A DNA stretch of 64,000 bases from Scheffersomyces stipitis CBS 6054 (Eukaryota; Ascomycota; Pichiomycetes; Serinales; Debaryomycetaceae). The stretch is taken from contig NC_009048.1 in the NCBI RefSeq assembly GCF_000209165.1, positions 558,001-622,000 on the forward strand, written 5' to 3'. The stretch's first letter is position 1. Every line of letters begins with the position of its first letter. The notes beneath the pieces are model-generated. The model was not told the origin of the DNA and did no database searches. It was given only the letters and a program-made list of their open reading frames with translations. The position numbers and the translations under genes are program-made. Below, piece after piece: positions 9,876-18,109 of the stretch.

Positions 9876-11753
9876 CTATTTCTTAGCTGCGTTAGGGTTG
9901 ATACCCTTCCTCTTCAAGTTTCTCTTTACGGATTGATCTATCAAGCTCTTGTCCTCGTCGTTTTCAAACTCAGCGAAGTCGTCATGAATAATACCTTCTT
10001 CTTCAGCTTCAGCTCTGGCAATAGATTCCTTCTCCTTGGCACCAGCCTTCGAGACATCATGAGGAGAAGCAGCAATTTTCTTAAACTTGGCGACGAAAAA
10101 CCCATCCACATTGTAGGTGTGAGGGTAGTAACGTCTGGTCAAGTTAAGACTTGGATTGAAGTGTTTGCCTCTGTATGATGTGAAACCTTCCTTTCCGATT
10201 TCCAATCCAGCTTCGATCAACTTGACGTTAGGACGTTTTCTCAATGCATAGTCTACAACAGATTCGTTTTCGTCTACCGCAATAGAACACGTAGAGTACA
10301 CAATGATACCACCGGTAGCGGAGTTGGCATCGACGGAATCGATGGCAGAAAGTAATAACTGCTTTTGCAAGTGCGGAATCTGAATGAAATCTTTTTCTGT
10401 ACGACTCACCTTGACAGACTCGTCCTTTGCAATGACACCGGTACCGGAACAAGGAGCATCCAACAAGACTCTGTCGAAACCACCAATGACCTTGGGGAAC
10501 TCTCTGGCATCGTAGTTACAGACAATGGTGTTCTTGCATCCTAATCTGTGGATGTTGGCAATGAGTGACTTTGTTCTGGCTTTGTTGGCATCGTTGGCAA
10601 ACACACATCCTGTATTCTTCATCAAAGCAGAGATGTACGTCGTCTTACCACCAGGGGCAGCGGCCATATCCAATACACGTTCGTTTTCTTGAGGTGCAAG
10701 AGCAATAACTGGCAAGAACGACGAAGCAGCTTGCAAGATGTAGTGCCCAGCCAAGTACTCTGGAGTAGCACCAATAGGCACTTGGGAATCAAATACTTGT
10801 AAACCAACTTTAGTCCACGACCCAATAGGTTGCAAATTGACACCTCTGTTGACCAAAGTCTGTGCCAAGTCACGACGCCTGGTTTTCAATGTGTTGGTTC
10901 TGATGGTAATAGGACGAGCGATTTCGTTTGCTTCGAAGAACTCCATGGCTTCAGAAGGAGAAAACAAATTGAACAACTTTTCGGCAAGGAACTCGGAATA
11001 GCCGAAATATTCACATATATCTTTGAGCAATCTACTTATGTAGTCATTTCTCGAAGTGCCTTCTTCAGCAAGATCTTTGAAGTTTTCCAAGACTTTGACG
11101 ATTTCAATCATTCTGGTTCTAACCATTGTAACATCCTGTGGACCTTGTTCCATAATTTGTGCTTCTTCGGCGGAGGGCAACACCTTGGCCCTTGGTTGGT
11201 TTGTCTGTGACTCCAATAATTCCTTTTCTGCCTCTTCAGCTTCAAGTTCAGCCTCTTCGTCAAGCTTTCTGGAAAAGGCTTCCATATTGGCAGCATTCAA
11301 GTCTTCTATATCTTCATCTTCGTCGTCAGAGAACATTGGCTTAGCACGTTCTTCTTCGTCAGAATCGTAGAACTCTTCGCCGTCTTCGATTTCGAATTCA
11401 TCGTCGTTTCCAACTTCTTCGTCATCTTCAAGAGCATCGAGTCCTTCTTCTTCATCAGAATCGTCAAATAATGCCTTCTTAGCATTTGACAACTCTTCCA
11501 AATCGACTTCTGGCAAGTCTTCTGGCTCTTCGAATTCATCTTCTACAGATTGTTTCTTTTTATTGTTGCTCGTCTTCTTCTTATTGTTGGCTTCCTTGTT
11601 GTTCTTGTAGTCGTCTTTAGACTTCTTGGTAGCCTTGGCTGGTCTTTCAGGCTCATCGGCCAACTTTCTCTTCTTGTCTCTCTTTTCCTTCTTGGCTTGG
11701 AACTCCTCAAACGAAGGTGGAACACCTTGCTTATTTTTAGCTCTTCTACCCAT
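9876..11753 (-). CDS. NOP2: 25S rRNA m5C methyltransferase Nop2
   Basis: Nucleolar RsmB/NSUN1-type methyltransferase that modifies 25S rRNA and is needed for 60S assembly. Residues 1-190 are a Lys-rich then strongly acidic extension beginning MGRRAKNKQ, as in other Nop2 proteins. The Rossmann methyltransferase core runs from about 290 to 560, with an AdoMet-binding AAAPGGKT near 362, the DAPCSGTG motif-IV cysteine near 431 and the catalytic STCS cysteine near 487. The last residues are Lys/Arg-rich. Length 625 compares with about 618 in Saccharomyces. It shares a 241-bp divergent promoter with TRM6 that holds a palindromic rRNA-processing element. Confidence 0.96.
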   Translation of the reverse strand: MGRRAKNKQGVPPSFEEFQAKKEKRDKKRKLADEPERPAKATKKSKDDYKNNKEANNKKKTSNNKKKQSVEDEFEEPEDLPEVDLEELSNAKKALFDDSDEEEGLDALEDDEEVGNDDEFEIEDGEEFYDSDEEERAKPMFSDDEDEDIEDLNAANMEAFSRKLDEEAELEAEEAEKELLESQTNQPRAKVLPSAEEAQIMEQGPQDVTMVRTRMIEIVKVLENFKDLAEEGTSRNDYISRLLKDICEYFGYSEFLAEKLFNLFSPSEAMEFFEANEIARPITIRTNTLKTRRRDLAQTLVNRGVNLQPIGSWTKVGLQVFDSQVPIGATPEYLAGHYILQAASSFLPVIALAPQENERVLDMAAAPGGKTTYISALMKNTGCVFANDANKARTKSLIANIHRLGCKNTIVCNYDAREFPKVIGGFDRVLLDAPCSGTGVIAKDESVKVSRTEKDFIQIPHLQKQLLLSAIDSVDANSATGGIIVYSTCSIAVDENESVVDYALRKRPNVKLIEAGLEIGKEGFTSYRGKHFNPSLNLTRRYYPHTYNVDGFFVAKFKKIAASPHDVSKAGAKEKESIARAEAEEEGIIHDDFAEFENDEDKSLIDQSVKRNLKRKGINPNAAKK

Positions 11754-11994
11754 CGTTAAAAAGAGTTTACAATCGAAAGGGTATCTTCTCTAGATCGCAA
11801 TATCTCAACTTAGAGACTTAAGGTATTCTGGAATTTTTCAGTTCATGCTCATCACTGAAAAATTAAATATTTCAGTCACATGATTTGTGCGTGATGGCAT
11901 CTCCAATTTTTGCAATACATCAAGTCTGAGGGCTACTATACTATTACAAGAAAGCACTATCTCCAGTCCCAGTTGTAGCATATAAGGAATAATA
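11754..11994. promoter_or_regulatory. Divergent NOP2/TRM6 promoter with RRPE-PAC-RRPE arrangement
   Basis: AATTTTTCAG (11832-11841) and its exact reverse complement CTGAAAAATT (11855-11864) form a 10-bp inverted repeat around 13 nt. Each arm contains the rRNA-processing-element core TGAAAAATT. The spacer holds CTCATCAC (11848-11855), one mismatch from a PAC box (CTCATCGC). RRPE and PAC are known joint controls of ribosome-biogenesis genes in yeasts, fitting both flanking genes. Confidence 0.6.
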
Positions 11995-13431
11995 ATGACT
12001 GAGGTCGAGATTCCGGAAGTAACAACTTCTTCAGATGAGTCTACCAGAATTATAGAGAAAAGTTCCAAGATCATAACTGCTTACCAACATGCATTGATTC
12101 GTCTTCCTTCAGAAGGATTGAAAATTGTTCAGCTCAGACCAGATGGAGTTATCAGTTTGGGAAAATTCGGATCTTTTGAAGTAAATGAAATTCTTGGATT
12201 TCCGTTCGGTCAATCGTTTGAAATTCTCGAAAACTTGAAAGTCAAGCCTACCAAAAGTATTTCTCAGTTGCATGACGATGGAGAAGCTGGGGAAAACAGT
12301 GATGAAGCTATTGAAGACGTAGAAAAAGAGAAAGATGAACTTACCAAGATGTTTTCCAACAGTGCCGAACACAACCAGAATATCATAAATATCGGCTCTA
12401 AGATTCAAAAGTTGTCCAATGAAGAAATTGACGAACTCAAGAAGTCTGGTGCTACTTCCAAGATCGGGCAGACCATCATTGAGAAGATGATTGCTGGTCA
12501 TGAAGGTTTCGAAAAGAAGACCATTTTTTCCCAACAGAAGTATTTGAAAAGAAAACAGCAGAAATTTTTGAGGAGATTCACTGTAGAGTACCTTGGTGCT
12601 TCGCAGCTCTTACAATACTACATTGAAAAAGACATTCAAAGGGTTTTAGATATGAGTGAAGAATCGTTAGGTTTGCTCATGACTTACGCCAACATCAGGC
12701 CTGGTGGAAGGTATCTTGTTATTGATGAAACTGGTGGTGTCATACTATACGCTATGATGGAAAGAATGAAGGGCCAAGGGTCTATTGTTCTTGTACACGA
12801 CAATGAGCACCCTAACATTATTGCTCTTAGGCATTCAGACTACCCTGAAGAGTCAATTAATAGTATGATCAAGACCATCAACTGGCTTCAGTTTGTAGAG
12901 CCAGATAATGAGAAGATTGATTGGGAAGATGCCACAGCAGAAGAATTGGAGGAGATGAAGCCTCTGAAGAGAGCTCAATATGATAGAAGATCCAAGAGAG
13001 CTCACGAAATTAACGAGGTCATAAATATCGTTCAAGAGGGTAACTTTGATGCTCTTGTTTCGGTCAGTTCATTACATATGCCTACACTTTTGGAACATGT
13101 CCTTCCCACCATTGGGGGATCACGTCCTGTTGTGATATATAACCAATTCAAGGAATTGCTATTGGAAACACAGCACTTCTTGATGTCTGACAAAAGAGTG
13201 TTGGCTCCTTCAATTTTTGAAAGCAGAGTAAGAGCATACCAAACCATTCCAGGACGTATGCATCCGTTGATGACCATGAGAGGTTTTGGTGGCTATGTGT
13301 TGTGGGGTACTAGAGTTATTCCAAAGGAAAGTGGAGTACAAGCCATAGGAAGAGGTATTATCAAGAGAAAGAGAGAAGATACTCCTAGTACTGAGGATGA
13401 AAAGTCGGACAAAAAACCCAAAGAAGAATAA
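11995..13431 (+). CDS. TRM6: tRNA (m1A58) methyltransferase non-catalytic subunit Trm6/Gcd10
   Basis: RNA-binding subunit of the nuclear Trm6-Trm61 enzyme that makes m1A58 in tRNAs, essential for initiator tRNA stability. The 478 residues equal the Saccharomyces Gcd10 length. The N-terminal beta-rich region carries [30 protein letters not shown] sequence. The middle holds a charged segment, and the C-terminal half is a Rossmann-like fold ([17 protein letters not shown] near 240) that lacks a clear catalytic AdoMet motif, as expected for the non-catalytic partner. A Lys-rich tail ends the protein. Convergent with MTQ1 at 73 bp. Confidence 0.95.
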   Translation: MTEVEIPEVTTSSDESTRIIEKSSKIITAYQHALIRLPSEGLKIVQLRPDGVISLGKFGSFEVNEILGFPFGQSFEILENLKVKPTKSISQLHDDGEAGENSDEAIEDVEKEKDELTKMFSNSAEHNQNIINIGSKIQKLSNEEIDELKKSGATSKIGQTIIEKMIAGHEGFEKKTIFSQQKYLKRKQQKFLRRFTVEYLGASQLLQYYIEKDIQRVLDMSEESLGLLMTYANIRPGGRYLVIDETGGVILYAMMERMKGQGSIVLVHDNEHPNIIALRHSDYPEESINSMIKTINWLQFVEPDNEKIDWEDATAEELEEMKPLKRAQYDRRSKRAHEINEVINIVQEGNFDALVSVSSLHMPTLLEHVLPTIGGSRPVVIYNQFKELLLETQHFLMSDKRVLAPSIFESRVRAYQTIPGRMHPLMTMRGFGGYVLWGTRVIPKESGVQAIGRGIIKRKREDTPSTEDEKSDKKPKEE

Positions 13432-13504
13432 ATAGATGTATCATAGTAATAAAATAGCATATCTTATCGTAACTCATTAGCTAAGAAGTATTTAAGATCG
13501 TTAC

Positions 13505-14461
13505 TCACATTTCAGTAGTTCTTGTTATGTTGTCTAATACAGACATGTTGGAGCCACGTATCCAACCAAGTACGCATCTTATATTGCCTGCACTATCAGT
13601 GTATCGTTTAACTTTCCATTTCTTAAACGGAAATAACAACTCTTTCACTCTTTGTGCTTGTTCTTCGTATCCTAATTCAAAGACAAAAGCTTTTGCTTTT
13701 GTCGGCAACACAAGTTTTGTAATCAATGTTTCGTAGAATTCATTTTCTCCAACAAGAGCTAGAGCTGGCTCGTGGAGACGAACTGATCTCGATGTGCCAT
13801 TGAAATCTACAGACAGTTTATAGTCTTGTAAGGGAATGTATGGAGGATTGGATGTGATAAGGTCTACGCTTCTGGAAGTCACTTCAAGTTGCTCAAGCAA
13901 ATCATGACTAAAGATATCTACGTGTTTAAACGAAACTTTGCCATTATCAGAAATATCACGGGAACTTTCATAAATGGCGAGGTTTTCACAAGAAAGCTTG
14001 TATGCCTCGAGAGATATATCAAATCCTGTAACGTTTGAACACACTCCTTTACTCAAAAGGTCGGAATGAAGTAGAAGCGGGATACATCCTGTGCCAGTGC
14101 AAGCGTCTATCACGTTCAAACTGTTCAGTAATTTACCATTATTGGTCGTATTTTTGCGTTTACCAAAAGCATCAGCTAGTTCCGTTACCCATTCCTCAGT
14201 TTCCCATCGTGGAATCAACACTCCTGGGCGACAATGAATATCTAGAGATCCAAATGGTTGTGATCCTAGAATGTACTGTAAAGGTATCAATTGTGATCTT
14301 TCCCGTATAGCCGATTTCCATTTGTTCTTGGGAAGTTCTTGTTGGATCCAGCGTAGTTCCTGTTTGGCAGAATCTATGGTTTTGTTAGCTCGAAGTAGAG
14401 GGGGAAGGAGAAGAGAAGACTCTCGTGCTAGTCGGGCTAACTTCGGCGATATCCTGGGCAT
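13505..14461 (-). CDS. MTQ1: Mitochondrial release-factor glutamine N5-methyltransferase Mtq1
   Basis: PrmC/HemK-family enzyme that methylates the GGQ glutamine of mitochondrial release factor Mrf1. In 318 residues it shows an N-terminal helical domain, an IPRWETEEWV stretch (83-92) corresponding to the PrmC PRxxTE-type substrate site, an AdoMet-binding VIDACTGTGCIPLLL (117-131), and the hallmark NPPY at 205-208. The Arg/Leu-rich start is compatible with mitochondrial import. Length matches Saccharomyces Mtq1 (about 314) rather than the shorter cytosolic Mtq2, which also supports the mitochondrial paralogue. Confidence 0.92.
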   Translation of the reverse strand: MPRISPKLARLARESSLLLPPLLRANKTIDSAKQELRWIQQELPKNKWKSAIRERSQLIPLQYILGSQPFGSLDIHCRPGVLIPRWETEEWVTELADAFGKRKNTTNNGKLLNSLNVIDACTGTGCIPLLLHSDLLSKGVCSNVTGFDISLEAYKLSCENLAIYESSRDISDNGKVSFKHVDIFSHDLLEQLEVTSRSVDLITSNPPYIPLQDYKLSVDFNGTSRSVRLHEPALALVGENEFYETLITKLVLPTKAKAFVFELGYEEQAQRVKELLFPFKKWKVKRYTDSAGNIRCVLGWIRGSNMSVLDNITRTTEM

Positions 14462-14974
14462 AAATATGTTAGCAAGGACTCACGAACAGAAAGAGGAAAA
14501 CTTTTAACAAGAGACTAGGAAAGTATAGAATCTAGTTGTTCGTTCTCTGTTCTTGATTAAATCTAGTTGCAAATTTATTTCAGTGCGCATATAAAGGAAC
14601 CAATTCCCATTTCTCGACTGAGCAAACTTTATACCAGACTCTCCGGACTTCTTTTATCATATAGAAGTCAGTTATAGCTATAGAGAGATTATAGTTAAAG
14701 TTGTAAAGATGTAGTTGTAGTCATAAATAGAATTATAGTAATTTATATAAAGATAGACATTCTCCACCTTGACATATGATTTCGTAAAATGTAGCAGTGG
14801 GTTTTTAAATGGGTTGCAATTCACTGCAACTATTCGGCGACACAAACTACACAGTGGCATTGCAATCAACTGTTTAAGTGACTATGTTATCCCCTTTTCT
14901 ACAAGTTTTGCACTCTTTTTAAATTCTTTTGGACTGCGCTATTCTATGTACATTGCGCTCTATATACAGCTAAT
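14462..14974. other. Intergenic: MTQ1 5' and NAM9 3' flank
   Basis: AT-rich, with TATA-like repeats around 14650-14760. Only short unsupported frames are present. I see no RNA gene or clear regulatory palindrome. Confidence 0.5.
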
Positions 14975-16390
14975 CTACAATCCCTTTCTGGCGTAGAACA
15001 TATAGGCTCTTTCGTGGGTGTGGTCGGGGAAAGGAGAAATGACCTCAGAATGACCTGGTCTGGCGATAGGGTCTCTTAAGTAAACAGCATGACATGTGCT
15101 GAATGATACCTCGATGTGCGACGGCAAGATGGCAAAGGCACCGATAAAAGGACGTGGTGTCCATGGAGTGAAGTATGGCTTGGAAGGATCTTGACGGCCA
15201 AATAACGATTTTTGCCATGGGAACTTGATGTTGGCTAGAGTCTCGTCTTCAAGAATAGATTCCTTGTTCAAGGCTGGATGTGGCACCAACAGCTTAACGA
15301 AATCAGACGTGAATGAGGCAGTGAGCACCTTGCCAGATTGTTGCTGCTGGGCTCCAACACGTATGGCTTCCCAGGTAGACTTCTGGAGCTCACGGAGAAT
15401 CTGCTTGACGGAACGAGCTAACTGTTTGTCCGCGGCAGATTCAGAATCATCTGCTTTCTTATTGACAAACTCAGCTGCATTTTCGATATTGTGTTCGCCA
15501 ATCAATTTGTGTTTAGCATCAGACAACTTTTTGTACACGTTATGAGCCTTCTGGGCATTGTTGCTGTTGCTTTCGTTGTCGTAGTTGAATTCCTTAAACG
15601 TTTCTGCAGAAACGACTCCGCCGTTGCTTTCGATTCCTCTTCCCAAACTGATAATCTTCAATAAAATAGACTCACGCGTAGCATCATTCTGTTGCGATTT
15701 CATAGTTTGTTCGATTTTCTTGTTGAATTCCTCGGCCGATTCGGAACCGTTGATGTTTCTGATGGTATTTAAAGATGCTGGTTTCTTCTGTTTGGCTTCC
15801 CATACTTCGCGGGGATTTTCTTGTGCTGCTTTCACATAGCGGTTCCAGGCGCTGATCTGTTGATTGTCGACCTTAATGGCTTTTTCAAGCGAAGGTTTGG
15901 TTCTGCCCATAGCTAACAAGACCTTCTCTGGCTTGACATGGAAAATGTCTCCACTCTTCAAGGGGAATGAAGGGTGCTTTATCACAACACCGTTGACCAG
16001 AACACTTCCACCAAGAATGAACTCACGAGCTTGTCTCACAGAGGAAGCAAACATCGATCTGAAGACAGCCAACTCCAATCTCTTCTCTAAAGAGGCATAG
16101 GTCTGGAGAGTCATAGGTGTAGGTGCTACTTTAGAACCCTTCAATGAAGCATCCAATTGAGCTACGGTTTCTAATGAAGGATCAAAGATGGCCTTCCAAC
16201 GCTTTTCAGTCAAATGTTCACCGTGATAAGCTCTGGTTTCAGCTTTAGCGTTCCACTTCTGTTGGTACAAAGTCTTTCCATCATATCTCACTGGAGCCTT
16301 TTTATATAAGTTGAACAAATTGTACTTGTTCATAGAGGCACGGACACGGCCCCTACTCAACGAGTGCAAGTTCTGGGTCTTTCTTGGCAT
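14975..16390 (-). CDS. NAM9: Mitochondrial small-subunit ribosomal protein uS4m (Nam9)
   Basis: Mitochondrial ribosomal protein of the S4 family; in Saccharomyces, NAM9 alleles suppress mitochondrial ochre mutations. The start MPRKTQNLHSLSRGRVRASM is Arg-rich, followed by a conserved NKYNLFNLY stretch. The S4 RNA-binding domain lies at about 105-155 and includes RQAREFILGGSVLVNGVVI. A long mitochondrial-specific C-terminal extension rich in Lys, Gln and Asn follows and ends YARKGL. Length 471 is close to Saccharomyces Nam9 (about 486). It diverges from EAF7. Confidence 0.94.
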   Translation of the reverse strand: MPRKTQNLHSLSRGRVRASMNKYNLFNLYKKAPVRYDGKTLYQQKWNAKAETRAYHGEHLTEKRWKAIFDPSLETVAQLDASLKGSKVAPTPMTLQTYASLEKRLELAVFRSMFASSVRQAREFILGGSVLVNGVVIKHPSFPLKSGDIFHVKPEKVLLAMGRTKPSLEKAIKVDNQQISAWNRYVKAAQENPREVWEAKQKKPASLNTIRNINGSESAEEFNKKIEQTMKSQQNDATRESILLKIISLGRGIESNGGVVSAETFKEFNYDNESNSNNAQKAHNVYKKLSDAKHKLIGEHNIENAAEFVNKKADDSESAADKQLARSVKQILRELQKSTWEAIRVGAQQQQSGKVLTASFTSDFVKLLVPHPALNKESILEDETLANIKFPWQKSLFGRQDPSKPYFTPWTPRPFIGAFAILPSHIEVSFSTCHAVYLRDPIARPGHSEVISPFPDHTHERAYMFYARKGL

Positions 16391-16685
16391 TTCAACTGAG
16401 AAAGTTCGCTATAACTTGATGTTCTGTAGCAGATCTACTCTGTCTAGTTAAGCAAGTTTAGAGTCTGGTTCAACAAATTTTTCACTTTGCTACTGGACGG
16501 CATAGACGACTGTTGTCGTGTGATATAAGTCAGGTGCTTTGCACACCGATCGCTAACTTCAATAGTATAGACAACCGGATTTTTCTGTGAATTCAAACTT
16601 TAGTTTTTTACTTCATTTATTTCATTATTCTATTTTATCCTTCATCTTTTGTATATTTGTATTATTATATTTCATATCATTTTCA
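16391..16685. other. Divergent NAM9/EAF7 promoter
   Basis: Short divergent intergenic region of 295 bp. The EAF7-proximal part is a T-rich tract (about 16600-16680) that keeps the EAF7 frame open upstream of its first ATG but contains no ATG itself. No palindrome or known factor site stands out. Confidence 0.4.
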
Positions 16686-17753
16686 ATGGTCATGGTATCG
16701 CTGGAAATCGCCCGTGAATGGACGGTGGACGACGAGATCAAGTTGTTCAACTTGGTGTGCGACTACAAACCAGCAGGAAAGAACAAGCACCGAAACATGG
16801 TATCGATTATCGACAACATCAACAAGGGACTAGACTCTTCATCACAGCCGTTTACAGCTTCTGAGATATGGGACCGACTCGAAGCTCTCTACGACTTGCC
16901 TCGCTTGGACGCCCTAGAAGACTACAAGGAAGGAGAAGAGGGTCTGGACCTGTTGAGATCTGAAACTTCTCCAGATATCAAAGAAGAACAAGTAGTGTCC
17001 GAAGTTAAAAGGGACGAAAAGCAGAAACCAACGAAAAGGGCTCGAGGCAAAGACAGGCTAAGACGACCACATGTAAAGAACGAAAATAATAACGACAGCG
17101 ATGATGAATCTTCAGGCTTAAGTGATGTGGAAAATGACAATGCTGAAGATGTAGAAGAAGCAATAGTCCGAGGTTCGTCTGCTGAAGCCGAAGAATCTAA
17201 ACATGAAACAAAGGAAGAGGAAGTGAATACTCCAAAGAGAAACAAACTAAGTGTCTCTATCAAAGAAGATAAGGACGAGGACGAAATCGAATCTTCGGCT
17301 AGAAGAGTTACTCGTGCCAGAAAACATTCAGTAGTAGAAAGCACACCTCCGGCCACTAAAAAGAGAACTCGTTCTTCTGCCAAGTTGGAAGCCGTAGAAA
17401 CTCCGACTCCTCCACCCAAGAAGAAAACGAAGACAGCCACTTCTCCTCCGCCTGTCGCACCTAGAAGAAGAACAAGATCCGAGACACATCATGAGGATGA
17501 CAAGAGCCATGAAGAAGATCTGTCGGATAGCAAAGAAAAGGTGGCTAAAGAAGAAGAGGCTAAAGAAGAAGATAAGGAAGAGCCAGAACCTGAACCTGAA
17601 CCCGAGCCTGAGCCTGAACCTGAACCCGAACCGGAACCTGAACCTGAACCGGAACCTGAACCTGAACCACCCAGAGTGACTAGAAGATCTACCAGATCCG
17701 CCCCAGCAAGGAAGCCCCAAGCTCCCATTAGAAGAAGTACCAGAAAAAGATAG
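16686..17753 (+). CDS. EAF7: NuA4 histone acetyltransferase subunit Eaf7 (MRGBP family)
   Basis: Eaf7 is part of NuA4 and of the smaller Eaf3-Eaf5-Eaf7 module; it is the fungal counterpart of MRGBP. The N-terminal 80 residues carry the family signature: EWTVDDEIKLFNLVCDYKP, then KHRNMVSI and IWDRLEALYDLPRLDALE. The rest is low-complexity, acidic and basic, with several RR-T/S-R motifs. Near the C-terminus 15 consecutive Glu-Pro dipeptides (17580-17669) are encoded by a hexanucleotide minisatellite. The start is the first ATG; a second ATG lies two codons on. Upstream in-frame sequence is a hydrophobic artefact read from a GTG in the T-rich leader. Predicted 355 residues versus about 425 in Saccharomyces. 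Confidence 0.85.
   Translation: MVMVSLEIAREWTVDDEIKLFNLVCDYKPAGKNKHRNMVSIIDNINKGLDSSSQPFTASEIWDRLEALYDLPRLDALEDYKEGEEGLDLLRSETSPDIKEEQVVSEVKRDEKQKPTKRARGKDRLRRPHVKNENNNDSDDESSGLSDVENDNAEDVEEAIVRGSSAEAEESKHETKEEEVNTPKRNKLSVSIKEDKDEDEIESSARRVTRARKHSVVESTPPATKKRTRSSAKLEAVETPTPPPKKKTKTATSPPPVAPRRRTRSETHHEDDKSHEEDLSDSKEKVAKEEEAKEEDKEEPEPEPEPEPEPEPEPEPEPEPEPEPEPEPPRVTRRSTRSAPARKPQAPIRRSTRKR
17580..17669 (+). repeat. (GARCCN)15 minisatellite encoding 15 Glu-Pro units
   Basis: Fifteen in-frame six-base units of Glu codon plus Pro codon, with third-base variation (GAA/GAG, CCT/CCC/CCG/CCA). The synonymous differences show the tract is not a very recent expansion and is kept as peptide sequence. It is likely length-polymorphic between strains. 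Confidence 0.9.
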
Positions 17754-18109
17754 AATGGCGTCTGGTTTGTAGATAAAGTGTATATTAATTGTATATTAAA
17801 TGTAGCATGAGTTAGAATTAAGAGTGGAGGATTTCCATAAAGTAAATTAGAAAGTGTAAAAGGTAAAATTACGAAACAGCCAATAACCTAATCTTCTTCT
17901 AAGCACTTTTTACCTATTCTAATCCAGTTACATCTAACTCAATATTATTGCTAGATACCTACAAATATTTCAAGAATTGCAAATTCTGAAAAATTATTGT
18001 GGTAGCGCCGCCGGACGCGTTTCGCTTGAGCATTAGCCTATTTGGTCTCTTATTTGATCTGAACTACATTCAATACGACCCAATTCATACACCTATTGAC
18101 TCTAGAAGT
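17754..18109. other. Intergenic: EAF7 3' flank and MSH1 5' region
   Basis: AT-rich 356 bp without a gene. The last 111 bases are in frame with MSH1 and open, but contain no ATG. A TGAAAAATT (17987-17995) matches the RRPE core common in promoters of this window. Confidence 0.4.

Noticed and set aside
17489..17728. Antisense frames of Gly-Ser and Phe-Arg repeats opposite EAF7
   Set aside because: Mirror images of the Glu-Pro minisatellite in other frames, not genes.
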